Assembly: GCF_009193175.1 (NCBI RefSeq)
Contig: NZ_VUKE01000012.1
Coordinates: 1 to 64,000 of the forward strand
DNA: 64,000 nucleotides
Reading direction: 5' to 3'
Source of the DNA: Georgenia ruanii
GTDB lineage: Bacteria; Actinomycetota; Actinomycetes; Actinomycetales; Actinomycetaceae
The position numbers and the translations under genes are program-made. Below the pieces are notes generated by a model. The model was not told where the DNA came from. It saw only the letters and a program-made list of their open reading frames with translations, and did no database searches. Positions 46,030 to 56,916 of the stretch are shown here, in pieces; position 1 is the stretch's first letter; each line of letters opens with the position of its first letter.

Positions 46030-46190
46030 TGTACGCGGCGATCTGGCGGCTGCTGCCCGGGCCGCGCTGGCTCAAGGCGCTCGAGGCGGTCGTGCTCGCG
46101 CTCGCGGTCGTGGCGGTGCTGTTCGCCTGGGTGTTCCCGGCGCTGGCCGACAGCGTCAGCCTGTTCGGCCCCACAACGGTGGGGGAGTAG
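46029..46190 (+). CDS. Small membrane protein, conserved partner of class E sortase
   Basis: 53 residues; start overlaps the sortase stop (TGATG). YAAIWRLLPGPRWLKALEAV leads into one membrane helix, then FAWVFPALADSVSLFGPTTVGE outside. Genes of this kind (GPRWLK near the start and VFP after the helix) regularly follow class E sortases in actinobacteria. Their role is unknown; perhaps the protein assists the sortase in the membrane. Confidence 0.75.
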   Translation: MYAAIWRLLPGPRWLKALEAVVLALAVVAVLFAWVFPALADSVSLFGPTTVGE

Positions 46191-46235
46191 CGCCCTCGCC
46201 GGGGCGGCATGGGGCGCCGGTGGACGTAGTCCCGC

Positions 46236-46259
46236 TCCGGGCGTGCGGAGGCGCCCGGA
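46236..46259. terminator. Terminator between sortase pair and ROK gene
   Basis: TCCGGGCG (46236-46243) and CGCCCGGA (46252-46259) form an 8-bp stem, loop 8 nt, between convergent genes. Confidence 0.6.
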
Positions 46260-46260
46260 C

Positions 46261-47490
46261 CTAGTCCGCCGAGCCGACCAGGGCGTTGATCTGCTCGGGG
46301 GAGAGCACGTGCTGGGCCACCATCGCGGCGGCCCCGAGCACCCCGGCCCTCCCCGCGGTGCGTGAGGCGACGATGCGCAGATGCTGCGTGGCGAGCGGCA
46401 GCGAGCGGGTGTAGACCACCTCGCGGATGCCCGCCAGCAGGTGCTCCCCGGCCGCCGCCACGGCGCCGCCGATGACGATCACGGACGGGTTGAGCAGGTT
46501 GACGCAGGTGGCCAGCACCGCGCCGATCTCCCGACCGGCCTGCCGGACGGCGAGGGTCGCCTCGAGGTTTCCCGATCGGATGAGGTCGACCAGCGCGGCG
46601 TTCGACGGCACCTCGAGGCCCTGTTCGCGCAGGGCGGCGGCCACCGCCGGCCCGCCGGCGACCGCCTCGAGGCACCCGAGGTTGCCGCACCGGCACGGCG
46701 CCTGCGCCCCGCCCGGGACGGCGATGTGGCCGAGGTCGCCGGCGGCGCCCTGGGCGCCGCGCTGGAGCGTGCCGTCGCTGATGATGCCCGCGCCGATGCC
46801 GGTGGCGATCTTGACGAAGAGGAGGTCGTCGACGTCGGGCCACACCGCCTCGTGCTCGCCCAGCGCCATGATGTTGACGTCGTTGTCGACGAGGATCGGG
46901 ACGGGGAAGGCCTCGCCCAGCCGTGCGGGGACGTCGAAGCCGTCCCAGCCGGGCATGATCGGCGGGCTCGTCGGCCGGCCCGAGGCGTGCTCGACCGGCC
47001 CGGGCAGGCCGACCCCCATGCCGGCGACGTCGGACTCCGGCCGCCCGACCTCGCGCAGCAGGGCCCGAGCGACCTCGACGACGCGGTCCAGCACCGGTTC
47101 CGGGCCGTCCGCGATCGCCAGGTCCAGCGTGTCCTCCGCGAGGACGTGCCCGCCCAGGTCGGTCACCGCGACGCGGGCATGGCTCACCCCGAGGTCGACG
47201 GCGACGACGACGCGGGCGCGCGGGTTGAACGCAAAGGTCGCGGGCGGGCGCCCGCCGGTGGAGGCGGCCTCGCCGGTGGGGGCGAGCAGCCCGGTGGCGA
47301 GGAGGTCCTCGATGCGTGCCGCCACGGTGGACCGGGCGAGCCCGGTGGTCGCCGCGAGGTCCGCGCGGGTGCGGGGCTGGCCGTCACGCAGGAGCTGGAA
47401 GAGGCTGCCGGCGCTGTTCGGGCGCACGGCAGCCCGGCCTGCCTGGTCGGGTGAGGAGAGAGGAGCCGTTCTGGGGGCAGCGAGCGCCAT
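46261..47490 (-). CDS. ROK-family transcriptional repressor
   Basis: 409 residues from ATG 47490 (a TTG at 47535 is less likely). The N-terminal winged helix (about 25-85: SLFQLLRDGQPRTRADLAATTGLARSTVAARIEDLLATGLL) is joined to the ROK sugar-kinase fold: VVAVDLGVSHARVAV, the ROK signature GIGAGIISDGTLQRGAQGAAGDLGHIAVPG and the zinc motif CRCGNLGCLEA. It is divergent from the CUT2 ABC operon and very probably represses it until the sugar binds. Its own promoter region overlaps that of the ABC operon. Confidence 0.9.
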   Translation of the reverse strand: MALAAPRTAPLSSPDQAGRAAVRPNSAGSLFQLLRDGQPRTRADLAATTGLARSTVAARIEDLLATGLLAPTGEAASTGGRPPATFAFNPRARVVVAVDLGVSHARVAVTDLGGHVLAEDTLDLAIADGPEPVLDRVVEVARALLREVGRPESDVAGMGVGLPGPVEHASGRPTSPPIMPGWDGFDVPARLGEAFPVPILVDNDVNIMALGEHEAVWPDVDDLLFVKIATGIGAGIISDGTLQRGAQGAAGDLGHIAVPGGAQAPCRCGNLGCLEAVAGGPAVAAALREQGLEVPSNAALVDLIRSGNLEATLAVRQAGREIGAVLATCVNLLNPSVIVIGGAVAAAGEHLLAGIREVVYTRSLPLATQHLRIVASRTAGRAGVLGAAAMVAQHVLSPEQINALVGSAD

Positions 47491-47540
47491 GCCGCGAGTA
47501 AACCACGGCCACTTCCGCACGTCATCACGAGACAACTAGG

Positions 47541-47598
47541 AAAAATGGACGTCATCTTTTGCTTGACGGCCATCAGAAGCCTCCCTATGTTGTGCCCA
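47541..47598 (+). promoter_or_regulatory. Leaderless promoter of the sugar ABC operon with ROK operator candidate
   Basis: TTGACG (47563-47568), 17-bp spacer, TATGTT (47586-47591), then the ATG at 47598, exactly where transcription should start. The message is therefore probably leaderless. An imperfect dyad centred on GACGTC (47549-47554), with AAAAA on the left and TTTT on the right, directly abuts the -35 box and is a candidate ROK site. Confidence 0.65.
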
Positions 47599-49112
47599 TG
47601 GTCACCGCCGACCCCCCGCTGCTGCTGCAGATGCGCGACATCGTCAAGACGTTCCCCGGCGCGCGGGCCCTCGACGGTGTCAACCTCGACATCCGTGCCG
47701 GCGAGGTCCACTGCCTCCTGGGCCAGAACGGCGCCGGGAAGTCCACCCTCATCAAGATCCTCGCCGGCGCCCACCAGCCGGACGAGGGGGAGATCCGCTG
47801 GCTCGGGGAGCCGGTGACGATCGCCGGCCCCCAGGCGGCGCTCGCGCTCGGTGTCGCCACGATGTACCAGGAGCTCGACGTCGTCGACGGCCTCACCGTC
47901 GCCGAGAACATCTTCCTCGGCCACGAGCTGGCGCGGGGCGGGTTCCTCCGCCGGTCGGAGGCGCACGCGCGCACCCGGGACCTGCTGCGCCGGCTCGGGC
48001 ACCGGGAGATCGCCCCGGGCCGCGAGGTGGGCCGGCTCTCCGCGGCCGGCAAGCAGATCGTCTCCATGGCCCGGGCCCTGTCCCGCGACGCCAAGGTCAT
48101 CGTCATGGACGAGCCGTCCGCGGTGCTCGACCCCGAGGAGGTGGAGAACCTCTTCCGGGTGGTCCGCTCGCTCACCGCCGAGGGCGTCGCCGTCGTCTAC
48201 ATCTCCCACCGCCTCGAGGAGATCCGCCGGCTCGGGGACCGCATCACCGTCCTCAAGGACGGGCGCACCGTCGCCGCCAACCTTGACGTCGCCGGCACCC
48301 CCACCCGCGAGCTCATCCGCCTCATGACCGGCCGCACCGTGGACCCCGCCCTCGGCGGCGAGCCCCGAGAGGTCCAGGGCGGGCCCGTGCTCGAGGTCGC
48401 GGGCCTCGCCCTTGCCGGGGTGTTCCAGGACGTCTCCTTCACGGTGCGTGCCGGAGAGATCGTCGGCCTCGCCGGCCTCGTGGGCGCCGGCCGGTCCGAG
48501 ATCCTCGAGACGGTCTACGGCGCCCGCCGGCGCACCGCCGGCAGCGTGCGGGTGCGCGGGCGGGAGCTGCGCGCGGGCTCCGTGCCCGACGCCGTCGCCC
48601 ACGGCGTGGGGCTGGCCCCCGAGGAGCGCAAGGGGCAGGGCCTGCTGCTGGACGAGCCGGTGTACCGCAACATCACCCTCTCGACGTTCGCGCGCTTCGC
48701 CCGCTCGGGGTTCGTCGACGAGCGCGCCGAGCGGGTCGCGGCCCGGGAGCAGATCCGGGCGATGCGGCTGTCCCCGAGCGACCCCGAACGGGCCATCCGC
48801 ACCCTCTCCGGGGGCAACCAGCAGAAGGCGATGCTCGCCCGGTGGCTCGTCCACGGCTGCTCGGTCCTCCTGCTCGACGAGCCCACCCGCGGCGTCGACG
48901 TCGGGGCGCGGGCAGAGATCTACGGGCTGATCCGCCGCCTCGCCGGGGAGGGGGCCGCCGTCGTCGTCGTCTCCAGCGAGATCGAGGAGGTCCTGGGGCT
49001 GTCCGACCAGGTCCTCGTCGTCGCCGACGGCCGCATCGTCCACCAGGGCCCGTCCCACCTCATCGACGAGCACGGTGTGCTCGACCTCGTCATGGAAGGA
49101 GCGCACTCGTGA
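47598..49112 (+). CDS. Sugar ABC transporter, ATP-binding protein (CUT2)
   Basis: 504 residues with two fused ATPase domains, as in RbsA/MglA. The first has Walker A GQNGAGKST, signature-like LSAAGKQ and Walker B VIVMDEPS; the second has the degenerate GLVGAGRSE, signature LSGGNQQK and Walker B LLLDEPTRGVD. No ribosome site before the ATG; see the leaderless promoter. It powers uptake of a sugar or polyol with the next two genes. GTGA overlap with the permease. Confidence 0.93.
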   Translation: MVTADPPLLLQMRDIVKTFPGARALDGVNLDIRAGEVHCLLGQNGAGKSTLIKILAGAHQPDEGEIRWLGEPVTIAGPQAALALGVATMYQELDVVDGLTVAENIFLGHELARGGFLRRSEAHARTRDLLRRLGHREIAPGREVGRLSAAGKQIVSMARALSRDAKVIVMDEPSAVLDPEEVENLFRVVRSLTAEGVAVVYISHRLEEIRRLGDRITVLKDGRTVAANLDVAGTPTRELIRLMTGRTVDPALGGEPREVQGGPVLEVAGLALAGVFQDVSFTVRAGEIVGLAGLVGAGRSEILETVYGARRRTAGSVRVRGRELRAGSVPDAVAHGVGLAPEERKGQGLLLDEPVYRNITLSTFARFARSGFVDERAERVAAREQIRAMRLSPSDPERAIRTLSGGNQQKAMLARWLVHGCSVLLLDEPTRGVDVGARAEIYGLIRRLAGEGAAVVVVSSEIEEVLGLSDQVLVVADGRIVHQGPSHLIDEHGVLDLVMEGAHS

Positions 49113-50161
49113 GCGAGCCGCAGACCACCGGGAGCGCGGCGGCGCTGCCGCCGTCCAACCGGGACCTGCTCCCCGCCGGGGCGGAGACGAAGCCCGCCGC
49201 GGCCCCGGCCCGCTGGCGCGGCATCGGCCTCGGGCACAACCTTGGCCTCGTCATCGCCCTGGCGCTGCTGGTCGCGATCGGCGTGGCGACGGCGGGGGAG
49301 CGCTTCGCCAGCCTCGACAACCTCATGACGATCCTGCGCCTCGCCGCCGTCACCGGCGTGGTGAGCGTGGGGATGACGTTCGTCATCACCTCGGGCGGCA
49401 TCGACCTGTCCGTCGGCTCGGTCCTGGGCCTGGCCAGCGTGTGGGCGACGACGGTCGCCACCCAGACGATGGCGGCGAACACCCACTGGGTCGTGATGGT
49501 CTTCACCGCCCTGGCCGTCGGCGCCGTCGCCGGGCTCATCAACGGCGTCCTCGTCGCCTACGGGAAGGTCGTCGCCTTCATCGCGACCCTGGCGATGATG
49601 ATCGCCGCTCGCGGCCTGGCTGAGATGATCGCCCAGAAGCGGACCCAGGTCGTCACCGTCCGGCCCTTCCTCGACTTCTTCCAGGCCCGCGTGCTCGGCA
49701 TCCCGATGATCGTGTGGATCTTCGTGGTCGTCGCCGTGGCGGGGTGGGTGGTGCTCAACCGCACCACGTTCGGCCGGCGCACCGTCGCCGTGGGTGGCAA
49801 CCCGGAGGCGGCCCGGCTGGCCGGCATCAAGGTCCAGCGGCACACGATGTACATCTACGCCCTCGCCGGCCTGACCGTCGGCATCGGCTCTGTCATGATG
49901 GTCGCCCGCACCACCTCTGGCTCGTCCACGCACGGCCAGCTCCTGGAGCTCGACGTCATCGCAGCGGTCGTCGTCGGCGGCACGCTGCTCATCGGCGGGC
50001 GCGGCACCATCGTCGGGACCGTCCTCGGCGTCCTCATCCTCGCGACGCTGACCAACATCTTCACCCAGAACAACCTGTCCATGTCGGCGCAGTCGGTGGC
50101 CAAGGGGGCCATCATCGTCGCCGCCGTGCTGCTGCAGCAGCGCTTCTCCCGCCGCACCTGA
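49109..50161 (+). CDS. Sugar ABC transporter permease (CUT2, RbsC type)
   Basis: 350 residues from GTG 49109. A 45-residue Pro/Ala-rich cytoplasmic N-terminus precedes about 9-10 membrane helices. Family segments: VSVGMTFVITSGGIDLSVGS, LINGVLVAYGKVVAFIATLAMM, GGNPEAARLAGI and the EAA-like region. Pairs with the upstream ATPase. Confidence 0.92.
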   Translation: MSEPQTTGSAAALPPSNRDLLPAGAETKPAAAPARWRGIGLGHNLGLVIALALLVAIGVATAGERFASLDNLMTILRLAAVTGVVSVGMTFVITSGGIDLSVGSVLGLASVWATTVATQTMAANTHWVVMVFTALAVGAVAGLINGVLVAYGKVVAFIATLAMMIAARGLAEMIAQKRTQVVTVRPFLDFFQARVLGIPMIVWIFVVVAVAGWVVLNRTTFGRRTVAVGGNPEAARLAGIKVQRHTMYIYALAGLTVGIGSVMMVARTTSGSSTHGQLLELDVIAAVVVGGTLLIGGRGTIVGTVLGVLILATLTNIFTQNNLSMSAQSVAKGAIIVAAVLLQQRFSRRT

Positions 50162-50166
50162 GGCGG

Positions 50167-50187
50167 GGCCGGGCGCGTCGCCCGGCC
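50167..50187 (+). terminator. Hairpin between permease and binding-protein genes
   Basis: GGCCGGGCG (50167-50175) and its complement (50179-50187), 3-nt loop, 5 nt after the permease stop. The following 140 nt are pyrimidine-rich with no gene. It may protect or uncouple the mRNA so the binding protein is made in excess. Confidence 0.6.
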
Positions 50188-50332
50188 GCACCTGTCCCGC
50201 ACGATCTCGGCCCGCACCCGCCGTCCCGCTCGCTTGTCGCTTCTCCGTCCCCCGTCCGCCCTCGACCGCACCCTTTGTCCCAGCCCCACCCCTTTGTGTT
50301 TGACGCCCACCCCCTTCCCAAGGAGAGAAAGC

Positions 50333-51391
50333 ATGTCCGCACCGAAGACGCTGCGCCGCCGGGTCATGGCCCCGCTGGCGGTCCTGGCCGGGGCCGCCGT
50401 GCTGGCCGCCTGCACCTCGAACACTCCCGCGCCGACCGAGACCAGCGGCGGCGGCAGCGCGGCCCCGGCGCCCGCCGGGGCCAACGACGAGCCGGGCGAC
50501 ACGGTCACCATCGGCTTCTCGGCCCCGGCCGCCGACCACGGCTGGATGGGCGCGATCACCTCCGCCGCCCAGGCCGAGGCGGAGAAGTACAAGGACGTCG
50601 AGCTCCGGGTCGCCGAGGGCACCAACGATGTCAACGTGCAGATCAGCCAGGTCGAGCAGTTCATCAACGACAAGGTCGACGCCATCGTCCTGCTGCCCTT
50701 CGACGGCGCCGCCCTCACGGACGTCGCCACCAAGGCGATGGAGGCCGGCATCCCGGTGGTCAACGTCGACCGGGAGTTCTCCAGCCCGTTCGCCGCGCGC
50801 ACCACCGTGCTCGGTGACAACTACGGCATGGGCGTCTCCGCGGGCACCTACATCTGCGAGCGCCTGGGCGACAAGCCCGACGCCGTCGTGGCCGAGATCG
50901 CCGGCATCGACAACCTGCCGCTGACCCAGGACCGCAGCCAGGGCTTCGCCGACGCGCTGGAGGACTGCGGGTTGAAGGTCTCCAACCGCGTGGCCGCCGA
51001 CTTCACCGTCCAGGGCGGGGAGACGGCCACCTCCAACCTGCTTCAGGCCGCGCCGAAGATCGACGCCATCTGGAACCACGACGACGACCAGGGCGTCGGC
51101 GTCCTCGCCGCCATCGACAACGCGGGCCGCGACGAGTTCTTCCTCGTCGGCGGCGCCGGCTCGAAGAACGTGATGGACATGATCAAGGCCGGCGGCTCCG
51201 TCGTCGAGGCCACCGTCATCTACCCGTCCACGCAGGCCGCCGACGGCATCCGCATGGCCCGGCTCATCGCCCAGGGCAAGTCCATGAGCGACCTCGTCGA
51301 GGTCGAGGTGCCGCGCACGGTCCAGCTCCACGCGCCCGTGGTGACCAAGGACAACGTCGACCAGTACCTGCCCACGGCGTTCCAGTCCTGA
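50333..51391 (+). CDS. Sugar ABC transporter, substrate-binding lipoprotein
   Basis: 352 residues from ATG 50333 with AAGGAGAG. Lipobox LAAC (Cys27), then a Ser/Gly/Pro spacer. Periplasmic-binding type I fold: TVTIGFSAPAADHGWMGAI, EQFINDKVDAIVLLPFDGAALT, GIPVVNVDREF, WNHDDDQGVGVLAAI. Closest in pattern to ribose/inositol-type CUT2 binding proteins. The ligand is unknown; the downstream oxidoreductase and isomerase suggest an inositol- or rare-sugar-like compound. Confidence 0.92.
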   Translation: MSAPKTLRRRVMAPLAVLAGAAVLAACTSNTPAPTETSGGGSAAPAPAGANDEPGDTVTIGFSAPAADHGWMGAITSAAQAEAEKYKDVELRVAEGTNDVNVQISQVEQFINDKVDAIVLLPFDGAALTDVATKAMEAGIPVVNVDREFSSPFAARTTVLGDNYGMGVSAGTYICERLGDKPDAVVAEIAGIDNLPLTQDRSQGFADALEDCGLKVSNRVAADFTVQGGETATSNLLQAAPKIDAIWNHDDDQGVGVLAAIDNAGRDEFFLVGGAGSKNVMDMIKAGGSVVEATVIYPSTQAADGIRMARLIAQGKSMSDLVEVEVPRTVQLHAPVVTKDNVDQYLPTAFQS

Positions 51392-51397
51392 CGCGAC

Positions 51398-51424
51398 GCC
51401 GCCCGGCGGCACCCGCCGGGCGGC
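51398..51424 (+). terminator. Strong hairpin after the binding-protein gene
   Basis: GCCGCCCGGCGG (51398-51409) pairs perfectly with 51413-51424, loop CAC, 7 nt after the stop. It may end most transcripts and reduce expression of the catabolic genes relative to uptake. Confidence 0.7.
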
Positions 51425-51455
51425 CCGCCCAGGAGAGGTGAGGAGAGATTTTCTG

Positions 51456-52655
51456 ATGAGTCAGGCAGCACGGCCGCTCCGCGTGGCCATGATCGGCTAC
51501 GCGTTCATGGGGCGCGCGCACTCCCAGGGGTGGCGGGTGGCCCCCCGCTTCTTCGACCTGCCGTCGGAGCCGCGCATGCAGGTCCTCGTGGGCCGCCACG
51601 CCGACGCGGCGCAGGCGGTGGCGGACCGGCTGGGCTGGCAGGAGGTGGAGACGGACTGGCGGCGGGTGCTCGAGCGCGACGACGTCGACCTCGTGGACAT
51701 CTGCACCCCCGGCGACACCCACGCCGAGATCGCCTGCGCGGCGCTCGCGGCCGGCAAGCACGTGCTGGTCGAGAAGCCGATGGCGAACACCCTCGCCGAG
51801 GCCGAGACGATGGCCGCCGCGGCCGAGGAGGCCGCCGCCCGCGGGGTGCTGTCCATGGTGGGCTTCACCTACCGGCGGGTGCCCGCCGTCCAGCTCGCCC
51901 GGCAGCTGGTGGCCGAGGGCCGCATCGGCCAGGTCCGGCAGGTGCGCTGCCAGTACCTGCAGGACTGGCTGGCCGATCCGGAGGCGCCGCTGTCCTGGCG
52001 CACCGACAAGGCCAAGGCCGGCTCCGGGGCGCTGGGCGACATCGGCGCCCACATCGTCGACCTCACCCACTTCGTCACCGGCGAGCGGGTCGCCGGGGTG
52101 TCGGGGATGCTCGAGACGCTCGTGGCGGAGCGGCCGGTGGCGGAGAGCTTCGACGGCCTGCACGGGGTCGGCGGCAGCGCGCGGGGACCGGTGACCGTGG
52201 ACGACACGGCGATGTTCACCGCCCGCCTCGCGAGCGGCGCCCCGGCGGTGTTCGACGCCACCCGCTTCGCCTGGGGCCGCAAGAACGCCATCCGCATCGA
52301 GGTCAACGGCAGCACCGGGTCCCTGGCGTTCGACTTCGAGGACATGAACGTCCTGCAGTACTACGACGCCACCGAGCCCGCCCGCACCGCCGGGTTCCAC
52401 CGGATCCTCGTCACCGAGCCCGAGCACCCCTACATGGCCGGCTGGTGGCCGGCGGGGCACGGCCTCGGCTACGAGCACGGCTTCGTCCACCAGGCCGTGG
52501 ACCTCGTCCGGGCCGTCGCCGCCGGCGAGCAGCCCACCCCGTCCTTCGCCGACGGCCTGGCCGTGCAGCGCGTGCTCGACGCCGTCGAGCGCTCCAGCGC
52601 CGCACGCAGCGTCTACACCGACATCGCCGCGCACGCGGCGGCCGCACAGTCCTAG
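51456..52655 (+). CDS. Gfo/Idh/MocA-family oxidoreductase
   Basis: 399 residues from ATG 51456 (GAGGAGAG about 8 nt upstream). NAD-binding domain [18 protein letters not shown] (10-27) with [33 protein letters not shown] (the EKP motif, catalytic Lys). The C-terminal domain has [20 protein letters not shown], the usual D/H active-site residues. Probably oxidises the imported sugar or polyol, as inositol dehydrogenases do. Followed after 35 bp by an isomerase. Confidence 0.9.
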   Translation: MSQAARPLRVAMIGYAFMGRAHSQGWRVAPRFFDLPSEPRMQVLVGRHADAAQAVADRLGWQEVETDWRRVLERDDVDLVDICTPGDTHAEIACAALAAGKHVLVEKPMANTLAEAETMAAAAEEAAARGVLSMVGFTYRRVPAVQLARQLVAEGRIGQVRQVRCQYLQDWLADPEAPLSWRTDKAKAGSGALGDIGAHIVDLTHFVTGERVAGVSGMLETLVAERPVAESFDGLHGVGGSARGPVTVDDTAMFTARLASGAPAVFDATRFAWGRKNAIRIEVNGSTGSLAFDFEDMNVLQYYDATEPARTAGFHRILVTEPEHPYMAGWWPAGHGLGYEHGFVHQAVDLVRAVAAGEQPTPSFADGLAVQRVLDAVERSSAARSVYTDIAAHAAAAQS

Positions 52656-52690
52656 CCGCCACGGCGGCGCACAGTCCTCAAGGAGGGACC

Positions 52691-53690
52691 ATGACGCGAC
52701 CGATCACCCTGTTCACCGGCCAGTGGGCCGACCTGCCCTTCGAGGAGGTCGCCCGGCTCGCCTCCGAGTGGGGCTACGACGGGCTGGAGATCGCCTGCTG
52801 GGGCGATCACCTCGACCCCTGGCGCGGCGCCATGGACGACGCCTACATCCAGGACCGCCTCGACATCCTCGAGCGCCACCACCTCAAGGTCTACGCCATC
52901 TCCAACCACCTCAAGGGCCAGGCGGTGTGCGACGACCCGATCGACGAGCGGCACCGGGACATGCTGCCCGACCGGATCTGGGGCGATGGCGAGCCCGAGG
53001 GCGTGCGCCGGCGCGCCGCGGAGGAGATGAAGCTGACCGCCCGCACCGCCGCCCGGCTCGGGGTCAAGACGGTCGTCGGCTTCACCGGCTCCTCGATCTG
53101 GAAGTACGTGGCGATGTTCCCGCCGGTGAAGGAGGAGTGGGTCGAGGCCGGCTTCCGGGACTTCGCCGACCGGTGGAACCCCATCCTCGACGTCTTCGAC
53201 GAGGTGGGGGTGCGCTTCGCCCACGAGGTTCACCCCAGCGAGATCGCCTACGACTACTGGACCGCCGTGCGCGCGCTGGAGGCGATCGGGCACCGCGAGG
53301 CCTTCGGTTTGAACTGGGACCCGAGTCATTTCGTCTGGCAGGACCTGGACCCGGTGGGCTTCCTGTGGGACTTCAGGGACCGGATCTACCACGTGGACTG
53401 CAAGGACGCCAAGCGCCGGGTGGGCAACGGGCGCAACGGGCGCCTCGGCTCCCACCTGCCCTGGGCGGACCCGCGCCGCGGCTGGGACTTCGTCTCCACC
53501 GGCCACGGCGACGTGCCCTGGGAGGACTGCTTCCGGATGCTCAACACCATCGGCTACGACGGCCCCATCTCGGTGGAGTGGGAGGACGCCGGGATGGACC
53601 GGCTGGTCGGCGCGCCCGAGGCGCTGGCGTTCGTGCGCACGCTGGCCTTCGACAAGCCCGCGGCCGCGTTCGATGCCGCGTTCAGCGTGC

Positions 53691-53695
<5 letters not shown>
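52691..53695 (+). CDS. Sugar phosphate isomerase/epimerase (TIM barrel)
   Basis: 334 residues, AGGAGGGACC before the ATG. AP-endonuclease-2 type TIM barrel: [80 protein letters not shown] and ISVEWED provide the usual Glu/Asp/His metal ligands. Likely acts after the dehydrogenase in the same catabolic route, as in IolE/IolI-type enzymes. It ends against serC. Confidence 0.9.
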
Positions 53696-55601
<1,906 letters not shown>

Positions 55602-55608
<7 letters not shown>

Positions 55609-55628
55609 CGGCGGCGGCGGCTCAGCCG
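55602..55628. terminator. Inverted repeat over two convergent stop codons
   Basis: CGGCTGA (55602-55608) and TCAGCCG (55622-55628) include the stop codons of the VKOR and citrate synthase-like genes. The design is the same as at 53691-53709. Confidence 0.5.
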
Positions 55629-56641
55629 CGCAGCGCGCGCTGGACCTCGAGCACGTGGGCCGACCAGCCCGCGGTGCGCCCGCACAGGTACAGGGCGCCG
55701 TGCAGCGAGGCCGGCACTCCGGCGGCGTCGAGCAGGACCGCCCCCCAGAACAGCGCCCCGGCGCGCGGCCGGCCGTCCGGGGCGCCGTCGCCCGCGGTGC
55801 GCAGCGCCTCCTCGCCGGCGGCGGCCACGGCATCGGCGGCCTCCAGGCGCGCGGCCCCGAGCCGGACGCACGCCGCGCGCAGCAGCTGCCCGCGGGCGTC
55901 CTCGGGCAGGTGCGGGTCGCCGAAGCCGGGCAGCGCGCCGTGCCGGGCGAGGTGCTCGGCGACGACGGCGGCGGCGTCCCCGTCGCGCTCGGCCCGTTCG
56001 ACCAGCGCCAGGGCCCGCGCGCCGGCCCCGCCGCTGCTGGGCCCGCTGCCCACGGCCACGGCCGCGGCCAGGCAGGAGGCGGCGTCGGCGCCCTCCTCGG
56101 CGGCGAGCCGGGCCGTGCGGGTCGACGGCGACAGGCCGTTCTCCGCCAGGGCCAGCCAGTAGGTGTTCAGCGCCTCGACGGCGGTCGGGTCCGCCTCGCC
56201 GCGCCAGCGCACGAGGAAGCGCTCGGTGATCGTGGCGGCGAGGTCAACCTCGCGCTGGGGCACGGCCGGGACGTCCTCGCCCCGCGCCGACTGGGCGACG
56301 AAGCTCAGCGCCATCACCGACGCGCGCGCGAGGTCCTCCCGGGCCTGCTGCGCGCCGATCTCCGCCAGCGGCCGGTACGCCCACACCGGGGTGAGCTGGG
56401 CCAGCGCCGACATGACGTCGACGCGCACGTCGCCGGTGCGCACCGGCAGGTTGAACGGCTCCGCCGGGGGCAGGCCGGGCGTGGGTGCGCCGTCGACGAG
56501 CAGGCCCCAGACCCGCTCGAACGGGGAGCCCAGCAGGTGGGGTAGCGGGTGGCCGCGGTAGACCGGCGTGCCCGTGCCCGGTTCGAAGGCGGAGATCGCC
56601 GGCTCTGGAGCCCCCGTCTGGTCGGCAGGTGTGGTGACCAT
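55622..56641 (-). CDS. Citrate synthase homologue lacking both catalytic histidines
   Basis: 339 residues. The citrate synthase fold is recognisable: VWGLLVDG, YWLALAENGLSPSTRTARLAA, LFWGAVLLDAAGVPASLHGALYLCGRTAGWSAHVLE. The two active-site histidines are replaced: GPLHGGA reads GPSSGGA (Ser203), and GFGHP reads GFGDP (Asp242). The oxaloacetate-binding R-x-GW-AH end is kept. It should not form citrate by the known mechanism. It may be a degraded paralogue or a regulator/other enzyme; the frame is intact and the gene is not obviously decaying. Confidence 0.8.
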   Translation of the reverse strand: MVTTPADQTGAPEPAISAFEPGTGTPVYRGHPLPHLLGSPFERVWGLLVDGAPTPGLPPAEPFNLPVRTGDVRVDVMSALAQLTPVWAYRPLAEIGAQQAREDLARASVMALSFVAQSARGEDVPAVPQREVDLAATITERFLVRWRGEADPTAVEALNTYWLALAENGLSPSTRTARLAAEEGADAASCLAAAVAVGSGPSSGGAGARALALVERAERDGDAAAVVAEHLARHGALPGFGDPHLPEDARGQLLRAACVRLGAARLEAADAVAAAGEEALRTAGDGAPDGRPRAGALFWGAVLLDAAGVPASLHGALYLCGRTAGWSAHVLEVQRALRG

Positions 56642-56916
56642 CTCGGGCAGGATAGGGCGCGGCGGCCGCCAACGAGGAATCCCCGTCGGCGACTGGGCGC
56701 CGGCGGCGCGGGACGACGGCGTCTGGCGGTGACCGGCGGATGGCGCCGGCCCGCTCTGCCACCGACGCCGGGAGATGACTGGCGACGGCGACGGGGCCGC
56801 GAAGGCGGCGAGTCTGCCGAGATGTGGGCGATTCTCCCTATCCTGAGGCCAGAAGGGTGCGCGCCGGCCGGACGGCGGGCGCCGGCCGGGGCCACGTACG
56901 AAGGAGCGGCGGACGC

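Noticed and set aside
48920-51412. Minus-strand open frame of 830 codons antisense to the sugar transporter genes
   Set aside because: Same shadow effect; its composition is dominated by Asp, Gly, Arg and His, and it covers three clear ABC transporter genes and their intergenic hairpins.
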